The notes under the pieces were generated by a model. The model was not told the DNA's origin. It saw only the letters and a list, made by a program, of their open reading frames with translations, and made no database searches. Both the position numbers and the translations under genes were made by a program. Source: CANMXU01 sp052030545 (GTDB lineage Bacteria > Pseudomonadota > Gammaproteobacteria > Enterobacterales > Alteromonadaceae). From it: 64,000 nt of DNA. Shown here one piece after another: positions 54,731 through 63,902 of the stretch (its first letter is position 1; every line of letters starts with the position of its first letter). Location of the stretch: contig NZ_JBPDIH010000004.1 in assembly GCF_052030545.1 (NCBI RefSeq), positions 1 to 64,000 of the forward strand, in the 5' to 3' direction.

Positions 54731-54825
54731 ATGAAAAGAGACATTGGGTTAACAACACAATGATCATTAAACCAATAAAAATCCATTTCATTTTATTCCC
54801 TTATAAATAAAAGCGAAGCTTCTAA

Positions 54826-55431
54826 TTACTTAAATATATTCATCAACTGCTCACCATTTGATGACATTAACCAAGCTAGAGCACAGAAATTAGCGATAAC
54901 AGTTAACCAAAAAACAAACCTAAACTCTTTTTTCTGGGATTTATGTCTAAGTGTTTGCTGAGCAATAGCTGCTCCTGGCCAGCCGCCAGCAAGCGCAAAC
55001 AAATGCAGAGTACTTTCCGGTGTGCGCCAAGCGCCTCTCTTCGCTTTGGATTTATCATACGCATACAGTATGAATGTAAGTGTACTTCCACCTAAATAGA
55101 GCAATACCAAGTTTATAGGCATGCGACCTATAACTAATGCTGCCATCATTAACACTAAGAATATTACAGATAAATAAATCGAAAATTTACTAACACTTTT
55201 AGCTTGCTTCTTCTTTAGTTTTTCACCGGAAAAAGTTGCCTCATCTGCGCAATAACGTCCTTGTTTATCTTTAGTGATAGAAAATGTGATGATGTCTTTA
55301 ATTTGAGGTGTTCTTCGTCTATTAGAAAAAGCACTTTTATGAATGAAAACATGGTCACCACCACCGTTTGGTACGATAAAACCAAATGCTTTCTCATCAT
55401 CCCACTTAATTAACTTCCCTTTTAAACGCAT
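54826..55431 (-). CDS. Cold-shock-domain / DUF1294 membrane protein
   Basis: Protein of 201 aa. The N-terminal cold-shock domain (about 1-68; KLIKWDDEKAFGFI and DHVFIHKSAF correspond to RNP1 and RNP2) is followed by a linker and a DUF1294 membrane region (about 80-200) with three or four helices and the signature YAYDKSKAKRGAWRTPESTLHLFALAGGWPGAAIAQQ...RHKSQKKEFR. Nucleic-acid binding with membrane anchoring is implied; role unknown. Last gene of the ten-gene minus-strand run, 4 nt after the DoxX-like gene. Confidence 0.9.
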   Translation of the reverse strand: MRLKGKLIKWDDEKAFGFIVPNGGGDHVFIHKSAFSNRRRTPQIKDIITFSITKDKQGRYCADEATFSGEKLKKKQAKSVSKFSIYLSVIFLVLMMAALVIGRMPINLVLLYLGGSTLTFILYAYDKSKAKRGAWRTPESTLHLFALAGGWPGAAIAQQTLRHKSQKKEFRFVFWLTVIANFCALAWLMSSNGEQLMNIFK

Positions 55432-55435
55432 AAAG

Positions 55436-55828
55436 CTAAACTCTCTTTGTTTTGCTTAAACTACTATATACGAAAATTATCAACACAATAATTGGAATAT
55501 TCTTAGTTATTGGTCCGAATGGGTGCAACCAAAAACTCGCATCGATAACGGTTAAAATTAACGTATAGAGCACTATCGTTGCTACTTGTACAATGCAGCA
55601 TACCTTTGTTTTTATTGAGGTTAGAAGCCAAAGCCCAAGTATAATATCTAAAGTACCTCCAGCATAAACGGAATAGGCTGCCATTGAACCTGTGATATTG
55701 GCGCTTGCTAGAATTTCATAACCAATTTCAGGGGAGAAATAAATGGAGGTTAGCCCTGTAAAAATCCATAAAAAGGCCAATGCATATATTGCAGATTTAT
55801 ATAATTTTTCTTGGTTATTTTGTTTCAT
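55436..55828 (-). CDS. DoxX-like membrane protein
   Basis: Protein of 130 aa with four hydrophobic segments (about 12-30, 46-68, 75-95, 104-122) and the size and GGTLDIILGLWLL segment of DoxX-like families. The assignment to a subfamily is uncertain, and no redox motif is visible. It starts 9 nt after the DUF2269 gene and ends 4 nt before the next gene. Confidence 0.75.
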   Translation of the reverse strand: MKQNNQEKLYKSAIYALAFLWIFTGLTSIYFSPEIGYEILASANITGSMAAYSVYAGGTLDIILGLWLLTSIKTKVCCIVQVATIVLYTLILTVIDASFWLHPFGPITKNIPIIVLIIFVYSSLSKTKRV

Positions 55829-55837
55829 ACTTATGGC

Positions 55838-56314
55838 CTAAGTAACAGGGAATGGCTTGAAAACCATTAGCCAGAAAATACCTATGATTGCTGTAAAAGC
55901 AGGAATTCCCAGCAGCGTCCATGTTTTCATCAGTGACTTAAATTCAGGCGTAACATGATTTGAGTCTACAGATATTTTGGCTAGCTCACGTAATTTGTAT
56001 TGAATACGAAGTACAGGTAACCAACAGATTCCGATGAATGCAAACAGTCCCACAACCCAATAAAACCATGGTGCTGAAAATGAATATCCTTGCATGTTCA
56101 TCAAAAGCCCCCCTGTTATTATTTGGGTAATTACAGCAGGTGTAGTGAAAATCCAATCGCCTAAAATTACATGCTTGGCCGTTATATAAATCGCTTGAGG
56201 ATTGTTAGAGCGGTTAGCCATAAACATAAAAAAGGCAATGCCAGCACCTGTACCTGTTACAACAACAGCAGCAAGAATGTGGATCAGCTTAAGAATTAAA
56301 TATTGCTCCATCAT
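55838..56314 (-). CDS. DUF2269 membrane protein
   Basis: Inner-membrane protein of 158 aa with four transmembrane helices. LKLIHILAAVVVTGTGAGIAFFMFMANRS and GDWIFTTPAVITQIITGGLLM are typical of DUF2269. The ATG at 56314 is chosen because GGGAGGA lies just upstream and the ATG overlaps the previous stop (ATGA), indicating coupling. Longer in-frame starts lie inside the previous gene. Function unknown. Confidence 0.85.
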   Translation of the reverse strand: MMEQYLILKLIHILAAVVVTGTGAGIAFFMFMANRSNNPQAIYITAKHVILGDWIFTTPAVITQIITGGLLMNMQGYSFSAPWFYWVVGLFAFIGICWLPVLRIQYKLRELAKISVDSNHVTPEFKSLMKTWTLLGIPAFTAIIGIFWLMVFKPFPVT

Positions 56315-57465
56315 GCTTCCTCCCTTATTCCTTCTGAAAACCATTGTTCTTCATAGTGAATACCTAACGCATCAAAATAAGTATCGAATTCACTTAATTC
56401 AAACAGACCTGCACACGGTTTAGCGCCTGTTCCCTGCTGAGAGCTTTGCTTATCACTACTCAAAAGCTTTCTTGCTAAAATAATGGTTGAAAGCGTTGGA
56501 ATATATGGGCCGTTGCCTTTGGGGGCATACAAGATCCACTTTACTTTTTTCGCATTGCCATTATTGCCTTTACCGCAAACAAGTACTTCCATCGCACCTT
56601 TATCGCTACCAAAAGGAAGAAATACATTACTGGTGCCAACAATAGCTTTTGATAATGGTGCCCAATTTTTTACTAACCCTATTTTTGAAAGATAGGCCAT
56701 ACCGACCATTGTTTTATGTAATATTGGAAGCTCTAAGCCTGCTTGAAAGCTAACTTGTTGCGTTACACCATATCGGCTAGGGAATAACTCTAAATCAGGT
56801 ACATCAACATTAGCCAAGTGGCGCTTACCAACAAAGCCACCAAAATCATTTACCTTAGAATCCATCCAGCCATAAACATCTTGCCAACGACCTTCTTTAA
56901 ATACATTTAGAGGATGTCCTGTGTAGGACAAAATGGCTTCAACTGTTGCTAATCCACGTTCTGCTTTATTCCCCGGAGCAATCGCTAAATTAATAGAGTC
57001 AATTGTATTAAATTGATTTTGATAGCGCTCAACCACGGCTGAAGATAACCCTGGCACTGAACTAGCGCCACTTACAATTAATACTCCTTTGTCTTTTGCT
57101 TCATTGTCTAACTCAGCAATATCACAAACAAACCTTCTGTCATCGGCTAAATCAATATAATGAGCGCCACACTCAATGCATGCTTTTGGCACACGATAGT
57201 CTTGCCCCTGAAAAGGACCACTGGTATGAATAACAAGGTAAGGAGAAAGTGTAGCTAACTGATCTTTAAAATCATCAGCGAAAATATCTATGACTAATGG
57301 CTCTAACTTAGCGGCTGAAGTATTTTCTAGATTTGCTACTAGTGCTGACGACTTACTTAAGTTTCGACCAGTAATGAGTACGGTTATATTTTCAATACTG
57401 GTAAGGTTCTCAACAATCCTTTTACCAAAATTTCCATATCCTCCAAGGACTATTACTTTTTTCAT
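56311..57465 (-). CDS. Saccharopine-dehydrogenase-like NAD(P)-binding protein
   Basis: Protein of 384 aa with an N-terminal Rossmann motif VIVLGGYGNFGKRIVENL and the ACIECGAHYIDLADDRRFV and GASSVPGLSSAVVERY segments of the saccharopine dehydrogenase-like superfamily. Not a lysine-pathway enzyme by context; substrate unknown. The ATG at 57465 overlaps the previous stop (TGATG), preferred over a TTG one codon upstream. It is fourth from the 3' end of the ten-gene run and coupled to DUF2269. Confidence 0.85.
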   Translation of the reverse strand: MKKVIVLGGYGNFGKRIVENLTSIENITVLITGRNLSKSSALVANLENTSAAKLEPLVIDIFADDFKDQLATLSPYLVIHTSGPFQGQDYRVPKACIECGAHYIDLADDRRFVCDIAELDNEAKDKGVLIVSGASSVPGLSSAVVERYQNQFNTIDSINLAIAPGNKAERGLATVEAILSYTGHPLNVFKEGRWQDVYGWMDSKVNDFGGFVGKRHLANVDVPDLELFPSRYGVTQQVSFQAGLELPILHKTMVGMAYLSKIGLVKNWAPLSKAIVGTSNVFLPFGSDKGAMEVLVCGKGNNGNAKKVKWILYAPKGNGPYIPTLSTIILARKLLSSDKQSSQQGTGAKPCAGLFELSEFDTYFDALGIHYEEQWFSEGIREEA

Positions 57466-58151
57466 CAATTCAATTCCTTACATGGGATATCAAAATCTAC
57501 ATGATAATGTTCATCATGCCTTACCCACGAACGTTTTTTAGAAAATTGAATGTGCTTTTTAAGGTATGGTCCGTATGATGTTTTGAAAAGCTCAGGTTGT
57601 AACTTAGGATCAAAAATTACTCGCCATAAATCGACACCTTGTGCTTTCGCCTCTTTATGCAAAGCAGCTATATGAGCAGCTAATGCAACGAAATCAATAG
57701 TGTATTCCTCATATTTCCCTTTGCTGTTAAATTCAATGTTGTAGCCAAACTTGTTGAGTGGATGAGTTGGCAAGTGCATTGATTGGCCTGACTCATCTTT
57801 AACAGGTGTCATAAAGTCTACTGATAATCCATTGCGATGAGTTTTATGCGGTTTGAATTGGCCACCATCTTCAAATCCTGTTTCTGCATACTTAAATACT
57901 TTGTTGGGCTGTTCGGTTTCTAATGATTTATATGCACTTGTGATGATTTTTTTTACTTGGGAGTGGACATAAGTTCTACCAGCTAATCTAGCAATATCAC
58001 TGTAACCTACAAAGTTTTTTCCTGAGCTAGGCAGCTCTATTCCATTTTCTAAACGTCCTTTAGCGGTTGTTCCATAACAGGTGCTTTCCTCTGCTATAAC
58101 GGCATAAGAAAATAAGCTCAAAATCAACATACTGGATCTTAATATTTTCAT
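57465..58151 (-). CDS. MepA-like murein endopeptidase
   Basis: Protein of 228 aa with a signal peptide (cleavage near residue 20, after VIA). The mature domain resembles penicillin-insensitive murein endopeptidases: PHKTHRNGLSVDFMTP supplies HxxxxxxxD zinc ligands and HDEHYHVDF the C-terminal His. It would cut peptide cross-links in periplasmic peptidoglycan. It is shorter than E. coli MepA (274 aa) and divergent, so the exact bond is uncertain. Its start overlaps the upstream stop (ATGA). Confidence 0.85.
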   Translation of the reverse strand: MKILRSSMLILSLFSYAVIAEESTCYGTTAKGRLENGIELPSSGKNFVGYSDIARLAGRTYVHSQVKKIITSAYKSLETEQPNKVFKYAETGFEDGGQFKPHKTHRNGLSVDFMTPVKDESGQSMHLPTHPLNKFGYNIEFNSKGKYEEYTIDFVALAAHIAALHKEAKAQGVDLWRVIFDPKLQPELFKTSYGPYLKKHIQFSKKRSWVRHDEHYHVDFDIPCKELN

Positions 58152-58654
58152 AATTTCCTTTTCATTTTCATTTTCCAGTTAATTCCATAATAAATAGCAG
58201 CACCGACTAGACCCGTATATAAACACAACTTGTGTAACACCGACACTGAGATCAAGCCTAAAAACTTGTTATCTAGGGTAAAAGGAAAGAAAGGTTCAAC
58301 ATCAGCATGCATAATACTATCGAGCAAGACATGACTGAAACTGCCGATAAAAGCACTCAAAAATACCACCCACCAAGCAATAGATATTAAATTGTTAGTT
58401 TTAGAAATTTTAAGTATCTTCAAGCCAAGTTCTGATAGATATTTACCAGTCAACGCTGCAAAAATGGCAATTAATATTGCGCCAACATAGGTGTGGGTAA
58501 AACCATGTAAGTGGCCTTCGCCAGAGAGCAAAACAATGAGCGGCTGAATATCCATAATAATTTGAGTCCAGCCAAAGACCATTAAACTAAAGCTGCCTTG
58601 CAGCAAAGACTTAATCAGAATTCCGGGTCCCATGTGTATAGGTGTGAATGGCAT
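58148..58654 (-). CDS. YdjM/DUF457-type membrane metal-dependent hydrolase
   Basis: Membrane protein of 168 aa starting MPFTPIHMGPG, the N-terminus typical of this family. HGFTHTYVGA and SHVLLDSIMHAD supply His/Asp residues in membrane helices. The ATG at 58654 follows a GGGGA ribosome site; a TTG at 58678 is less likely. Probably an inner-membrane protein; substrate unknown. Coupled to the MepA-like gene. Confidence 0.85.
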   Translation of the reverse strand: MPFTPIHMGPGILIKSLLQGSFSLMVFGWTQIIMDIQPLIVLLSGEGHLHGFTHTYVGAILIAIFAALTGKYLSELGLKILKISKTNNLISIAWWVVFLSAFIGSFSHVLLDSIMHADVEPFFPFTLDNKFLGLISVSVLHKLCLYTGLVGAAIYYGINWKMKMKRKL

Positions 58655-58668
58655 AGCTATACTTTCCC

Positions 58669-59346
58669 CTAACTCCAAAAAACGTCATTTGGTAAATCAT
58701 AACCACTAAATTCCAAATGAATAACTCGTCTATGTTTTGGCAATTTAGCTTTACTGGAAGCATGTAAAATTAAGGGCCTCATAATTAACATGTCACCAGC
58801 ATTAGCTTCACATTCAATAAATTCAGATTCTTCGGCAATGTTATCAATGTCAGCTTGCTTTAATACACCACGATTATGACTATTAGGGATAACCTTCAAA
58901 CAACCGTTATTTGCGTTGCTATCATCAAGATGAATACGAAAGGTAACCATTTTATTTAAAACTGATTCACTAGGTTGAACGTGATGTGTATTGTCTTTAA
59001 GGCTCCACGGACCCCAGCCATCAATGTGATGTCTTTTATTCACTGAAACCGTTTTATCTTGATGCCAACTGACTAACCAGTTTTTTTCAAGGTTCTTATC
59101 AAAAAGAATGGCTCTGACTAATTGTGGCTCTTCATCTAAAATAGTTCTTGCTTGATCTAAAATCTTCTCTGAATTAGCAAGTTTGGCAATACAATCAAAC
59201 TTCTTCTCTGCATTACGAATACCATGAGGAGATTTAGATTTATTCGAGATTGTTATTTCATCAATAAGTGTTTGAACTACTTCAGGTGAAATGAACTGTT
59301 TTACCAATTCAAAGCCATGTATCAGTTTATTCATCGACTGAACCAT
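58669..59346 (-). CDS. Phytanoyl-CoA dioxygenase (PhyH) family protein
   Basis: Fe(II)/2-oxoglutarate oxygenase of 225 aa. The iron-binding HxD is WHQDKT (near residue 95), the distal histidine is in LILHASSKA, and the 2-oxoglutarate-binding arginine is in HRRVIHLEF. VTFRIHLDDSNANNGCLKVIPNSHNRG is typical of PhyH proteins. It hydroxylates an unknown small molecule. Two in-frame starts exist: ATG 59346, and ATG 59334, which overlaps the previous stop by 8 nt like its neighbours. Confidence 0.88.
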   Translation of the reverse strand: MVQSMNKLIHGFELVKQFISPEVVQTLIDEITISNKSKSPHGIRNAEKKFDCIAKLANSEKILDQARTILDEEPQLVRAILFDKNLEKNWLVSWHQDKTVSVNKRHHIDGWGPWSLKDNTHHVQPSESVLNKMVTFRIHLDDSNANNGCLKVIPNSHNRGVLKQADIDNIAEESEFIECEANAGDMLIMRPLILHASSKAKLPKHRRVIHLEFSGYDLPNDVFWS

Positions 59347-60802
59347 GATACTGCTTATTATTCACTTCGTAGTGTTGTTGCCAGAGTTTATTTCTGAAAC
59401 GGTAATCAGGATCTACTTTTCTTTTTAATTCAAAAAATTCATTCGCTCTAGGGTAGGCTTTCACAAATTGTTCTGTCGTGGCGTGGAGTTGATATGGCAA
59501 ATAATAAGCACCATTTTCTTCAATAACAGCATCAATTATTTCTCGGCTCCAAAGCTTTACTTCTTGTTGTGCTACTTCACTGGTTCCTTGACGATAATAG
59601 ACAACAAACGCAAATACTTCTGTTTTCGCCCAAGCTAATAATGAACCACTATCAGGTAAAGCATGGCGAATTGAAACGTTGATAATGTTAGCCTGATGCT
59701 TTTTGAATATATCGCCCATTTTGATTGCAAAGCTATCAAAGTTATCTACAGGAACAAAGTACTCCCTAAGCGCATAAGTCTGATTAGTTCGATTAGAAGG
59801 TTCAAGTTCGTTAACATCATAACTGGCTTCATAGTTACGCCATTGAACCGCATCAAAGGAGTATAGAATTGGCTCTAAAATATGCTGGCGCATCCATTTA
59901 CCAAAGTTTGAGTTGGCTACAAACTCTGCCACTTTAGGTTGCCAAGTATATTCTTTGTGTTTGGGGATTAATCTTTGTTCAACGGTTAAAGCTTCGGTAG
60001 TATTTAGCCAACTAACGCTGCGTACATCGGTAAAATTTGGTGGATAAATATCAGCGTTATGAAAAACGACATTTTCATCATCTCGTATGTTATCCGAAAA
60101 GTATTGCCTATAGTCTTGCACGCTCATCTGCTCGGTATAACGTTTAACTTTCACGTTATCTACAAGGTTTAAAGTAACTTCAGCAATAACAGCGATACCG
60201 CCATATCCACCAATAGTTCCATAAAACAGTGATGAATTCTCTGTTGGGGAAGCATTGAGAATTTCACCATTTGCTTTGATTAATTTAATTGACTCAACAG
60301 ACCTAATAATTGGTCCTTCTCCAATATAACGGCCATGAACATTTACACTAAGGGAGCCACCTACAGTGAAGTTGGCGTATGTTTGCATTATTTTGACCGA
60401 TAGATTTTCAGGGTCGATGACTTCTTGCAGGTCACGCCATGTAATACCACTTTGCACAGTTATTTTCTTTCTAGCAGTATCTAATGCCAATACTTTATTA
60501 AAAGCACGCATATCTAAATGAATACTATCTGAGTATGCAATTTGCCCACCTTGACTATAACGCCCACCACCTATGGAGATAGGTCCAGTACTTGATTGGA
60601 TAGCACCTACTATATCTTCAATAGACGTTGGTTGAATAACGCGAGTAACTTCAATGGGGTTTAGCTGAGTAATATCATTTACGACAGTTGAGCTTACTTG
60701 GTTTGAGTGTCCAGGATCACCAAAATCAATAAAAATATAAGCGAATAACGGAACAAGAAATAATATAAACAGTAAAAAGAAATTGCGAATAATTTTTACC
60801 AT
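59327..60802 (-). CDS. Membrane-anchored FAD-binding oxidoreductase
   Basis: Protein of 491 aa with an N-terminal transmembrane segment (about 8-25) and an FAD_binding_4 (PCMH-type) domain. ISIGGGRYSQGGQ, LSVNVHGRYIGEGPI and GTIGGYGGIAVIAEVTL are the FAD-binding loops. The C-terminal part resembles D-arabinono-1,4-lactone oxidase/GulLO relatives. It would oxidise a sugar lactone or alcohol, probably facing the periplasm. The histidine that carries covalent FAD in some relatives may be H155 region in NVHGRY; not certain. The start overlaps the upstream stop by 7 nt. Confidence 0.85.
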   Translation of the reverse strand: MVKIIRNFFLLFILFLVPLFAYIFIDFGDPGHSNQVSSTVVNDITQLNPIEVTRVIQPTSIEDIVGAIQSSTGPISIGGGRYSQGGQIAYSDSIHLDMRAFNKVLALDTARKKITVQSGITWRDLQEVIDPENLSVKIMQTYANFTVGGSLSVNVHGRYIGEGPIIRSVESIKLIKANGEILNASPTENSSLFYGTIGGYGGIAVIAEVTLNLVDNVKVKRYTEQMSVQDYRQYFSDNIRDDENVVFHNADIYPPNFTDVRSVSWLNTTEALTVEQRLIPKHKEYTWQPKVAEFVANSNFGKWMRQHILEPILYSFDAVQWRNYEASYDVNELEPSNRTNQTYALREYFVPVDNFDSFAIKMGDIFKKHQANIINVSIRHALPDSGSLLAWAKTEVFAFVVYYRQGTSEVAQQEVKLWSREIIDAVIEENGAYYLPYQLHATTEQFVKAYPRANEFFELKRKVDPDYRFRNKLWQQHYEVNNKQYHGSVDE

Positions 60803-61284
60803 ATTTTCCACCAAGGTTTTTTAATTCCAGGATGTTTGATCACAACATATTGAGGTGTACTTTTATGGCCTGAATTTGAGACAGCTATTATTTTTACTTT
60901 AATATTGATAGGCTCTTGCTCGTCAGAATTTCCATCGAACCAAATAAAACTATAAGTACTTTTATTCTCTATCAAATCATTGATAATTACTGGTGTTCCA
61001 TCAAATAAACTATCTTCGAACTCTCCTTCGACTATCTCAAATATATACCCTTGTTTTAACGGTGGCTTTTCAATTAATTTTAATGAAATCACACCAGCGT
61101 CTGAACATGAACCATGATTACCATCGTCTTCACCTCGTCCAATATGGTTCACCACAAAGGTAGGCTTTATAGGTTGAATTTCCTCTGTTGATGATGGCTC
61201 AAAAGCCATTTTGGTAGGCATAAAAGAACACGCCAGAGAATCGGCCGATATCGCAAGTAGAAGTACTACTAAAAATTTATACAT
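60796..61284 (-). CDS. Hypothetical secreted protein
   Basis: Protein of 162 aa with a signal peptide (MYKFLVVLLLAISADSLAC; cleavage near residue 18 or lipidation at C19 are both possible). The mature part is beta-rich with DGNHGSCSDAGVISLKLIEKP; no family is recognised. Start at ATG 61284, overlapping the upstream stop by 8 nt. Part of the ten-gene run; function unknown. Confidence 0.72.
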   Translation of the reverse strand: MYKFLVVLLLAISADSLACSFMPTKMAFEPSSTEEIQPIKPTFVVNHIGRGEDDGNHGSCSDAGVISLKLIEKPPLKQGYIFEIVEGEFEDSLFDGTPVIINDLIENKSTYSFIWFDGNSDEQEPINIKVKIIAVSNSGHKSTPQYVVIKHPGIKKPWWKIW

Positions 61285-62086
61285 GTTCACCACCTGCAAT
61301 ATGCGAGGAAGGAGCAAACGTTATAGCCCTTAACTCTTCCACAATGCCTGAATTGTTCAATTCTTTTTGAGCTTTCTTTAAGAGTTTCTTTAAGTGAGGC
61401 TTCAAGTGGCCTGATGCCACCGCAGTTGAAATGCCTTTCAATTCATTAAATATGGCTAAAGCATAGATATGTTCACTTTCTGATAAATAGCCATTTCTAC
61501 TTGATTTCCAACCTTGAGAATCAGAATTAGTATACTGGCTAAAGCTAAACGCAGAATTAGCCATAAATACACCAAACCCAAGAAATGTTGCGGCAATATC
61601 TGTAGCGAATTCCCAGTTTTCCCAGCCCCCAGGCGGCTCTTCTTTTGAAGTGGCAGTAAGATAATGCGCCAGCTCATGGGCAAATGTTGCAACTAGTTGA
61701 GTCGGCTGAGAGGCCAAAGCAGGATTATATGTAATTACAACTTCATTCTCTTCAGTTGCCTGAAAAGTTCCATGAGGACTAGTTGGTGCATTTTGAATGG
61801 CAATAGTTGGTGCAACTACAGGGTTAGCATCCTCTTCTTGAATTTCTAACTTACACACCCAGTTCTCAAGCCCCGCATGCTTTTTAACAGCCTCAAAAGT
61901 TTCACTAGCCACCCCTTCTGCTGTATCTACCTTCGATGGAAAATACTCCTTGGTGGGTAAAACTAACTCTGTTGTTTTATAGAAATCATCGCCACCAAAA
62001 TTCTTTAACAGCCACTTAAACGTAGCCACCTGAAATTCAATGTCTGATTGCGATAGCAGTGGTTTTGTTTTAAAAAAACTGAGCAT
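61277..62086 (-). CDS. Zincin-like protein with HELAH motif
   Basis: Protein of 269 aa, first gene of the ten-gene minus-strand run. ATFAHELAHYL contains HExxH, the zinc site of gluzincin-type metalloproteases, and WENWEFATDIAATFLGFGVFMANSA downstream provides a candidate third ligand (E in EFATD) about 20 residues on. There is no signal peptide, so it is probably cytoplasmic. No named family is recognised. It may be a protease or a protease-fold protein. Confidence 0.72.
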   Translation of the reverse strand: MLSFFKTKPLLSQSDIEFQVATFKWLLKNFGGDDFYKTTELVLPTKEYFPSKVDTAEGVASETFEAVKKHAGLENWVCKLEIQEEDANPVVAPTIAIQNAPTSPHGTFQATEENEVVITYNPALASQPTQLVATFAHELAHYLTATSKEEPPGGWENWEFATDIAATFLGFGVFMANSAFSFSQYTNSDSQGWKSSRNGYLSESEHIYALAIFNELKGISTAVASGHLKPHLKKLLKKAQKELNNSGIVEELRAITFAPSSHIAGGEHV

Positions 62087-62204
62087 AAATCCATTTATTT
62101 ATAAGACGTAAATTATTGATATCAGGTTACTTTAATTATGAACATTTATCAATTTGCCGTATAGTCTTATTAGCGTACTTTACTGACTGATTAATAAAAT
62201 AAAA

Positions 62205-63524
62205 ATGGAATTCACTAAAAGAATTAAAATAGGGATATTGGTATCAATCATCATAGTAGTTGGCACATACCATCTTTACGTAGATGACGAATTAAATCCT
62301 GAGGCCAAAAAGTGGATCGAGTATTATTCTAAACCCACAAATTTAGAAGGAAATGCCTTTATTGGTTTAATTGCCCTATCTCCTTCGAACGATATATCTA
62401 CTGAGCAAGCCAAAGAATTATATAAAACCAAACTAGGTAATATTACTAAGGGATCGTTAGATTATTTTCAACAACTAAAATATCCTAACGTTAGCGCTTT
62501 ACCAGATATATTTGGTGATGATGAAGCTTACTTTTGTGAATTTAATAAAGATAATTGCTTATCAGAAACAGCTAAAAATAGGGTTGTTCTTGAAGAAAAG
62601 AGTAACAAACTTACCAGTATTACAAAGCAGTATCGCTCTTTATCTAAATTAACCAATTTCGAACCACTGAACTCTATCGCCACCGAGCCTGATTGGGATT
62701 CACTTATTCCAATTCAAAGGCTAGCATTTTTAGAGGTGTACTTTCATATATTAGATAACGACCTTGAGTTAGCTGCGCTTCAATTGTCACAACTCATATC
62801 TGTAGAGCGAAAATTCCTTAGAAACGCTACGGAAGCCGTATTTCATGCGGTGCCAATTGTTAATTTTGAGCTGTATTATCAACCACTGTTGCTCAAGCTT
62901 AAAGAACAAGGTTTTGCTAATTGGGAAGTATTTGGTGATGCACTTACTCCTTTACCTTTTGAAGAAATTTCAATGAATAGAATGTGGCTTATTATGTTTG
63001 CTCAAGGGACAAGAGCATTACAGTTTAAGTACATCGCAGAAAGAGCTGAAGGCATGGGGCACTCCCTTCATGGCTTTCAAGCTCAAATAAAATACAAAGA
63101 AAACATGACTCTAAACAGTATATTTGCATACCAGAGGTTACAGTTAATCTCTGAAAATGCTAAGAAAGAAAATCTTATTTCTTTAGTTGAAATTGCCGAT
63201 AGAGAAGCTAATGCGCATTCAGAAAAGTTAAGAAGTGAAATCAAAAATATGTTTTGGTTTACTATCAAAAATTACAGGAACATTGTTGGCTCTTACCTAA
63301 AAGTAACAGCTTTACCTAAATTCCTTAGCCTTTATGGAGAAAAATTTAAACTAGACCTGCGATTGTTATTACTAAATATGGTTATAAATGAAGATAAAGA
63401 TGCTCTAGGAAGTGCTATTAATTTAAATAAATACGTAAACCCATATACAGGCGAAGCTCCTAAGTTGTCTAGATCAAAGCTTTGTTACACATTGCAAAAT
63501 GATAAGATTTGTATTGATATATGA
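62205..63524 (+). CDS. Hypothetical membrane-anchored protein
   Basis: Protein of 439 aa, not recognised. One N-terminal transmembrane helix (about residues 8-26, IKIGILVSIIIVVGTYHLY) is followed by a mostly helical region that is probably periplasmic. The DDEAYFCEFNKDNC cysteine pair could form a disulfide. It is divergent from the ten-gene run, with a 118-bp shared promoter region, and ends near a zinc-ribbon gene on the other strand. Confidence 0.72.
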   Translation: MEFTKRIKIGILVSIIIVVGTYHLYVDDELNPEAKKWIEYYSKPTNLEGNAFIGLIALSPSNDISTEQAKELYKTKLGNITKGSLDYFQQLKYPNVSALPDIFGDDEAYFCEFNKDNCLSETAKNRVVLEEKSNKLTSITKQYRSLSKLTNFEPLNSIATEPDWDSLIPIQRLAFLEVYFHILDNDLELAALQLSQLISVERKFLRNATEAVFHAVPIVNFELYYQPLLLKLKEQGFANWEVFGDALTPLPFEEISMNRMWLIMFAQGTRALQFKYIAERAEGMGHSLHGFQAQIKYKENMTLNSIFAYQRLQLISENAKKENLISLVEIADREANAHSEKLRSEIKNMFWFTIKNYRNIVGSYLKVTALPKFLSLYGEKFKLDLRLLLLNMVINEDKDALGSAINLNKYVNPYTGEAPKLSRSKLCYTLQNDKICIDI

Positions 63525-63626
63525 CATAAACCCATTACTACAATAGCCTAGTGTGCGTTTACCGTATTAGTCTGGCTAAGCCTTTTTACCTAAAGAGGTT
63601 CGTTGTAAAGTAAATAGCCTTTAGCA

Positions 63627-63878
63627 CTATTTAAACCAAACTTTACCGCCAATCATTTTAAAAGCAGGCATGCCCCGTATTAAAAATTCTCGCGCAAAAA
63701 CTTGCTGACAGCTAGGGCACGTGCAAGGAGTTTGAGTGAAGTCTTTAGTAATACGTGATTTAAAACACTTCACCAAAGCGCCTTTGCCACCTTTCTTATA
63801 TTTAAATAACTGAGCTTTACACTTCGCACAAAATATATCGACCGACTTTTTAGGTGCTTTACTGTTTGGTTTTGCCAT
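63627..63878 (-). CDS. Small zinc-ribbon protein
   Basis: Protein of 83 aa with a four-cysteine zinc-ribbon pattern: CAKCKAQLF near residue 17 and CTCPSCQQVF about 33 residues later. The N-terminus is lysine-rich. Cytoplasmic, perhaps nucleic-acid or translation associated; family not recognised. 22 nt downstream of a partial gene that runs off the window edge on the same strand. Confidence 0.7.
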   Translation of the reverse strand: MAKPNSKAPKKSVDIFCAKCKAQLFKYKKGGKGALVKCFKSRITKDFTQTPCTCPSCQQVFAREFLIRGMPAFKMIGGKVWFK

Positions 63879-63902
63879 ATGCTCGTATAACTATTGCTAG
63901 AA

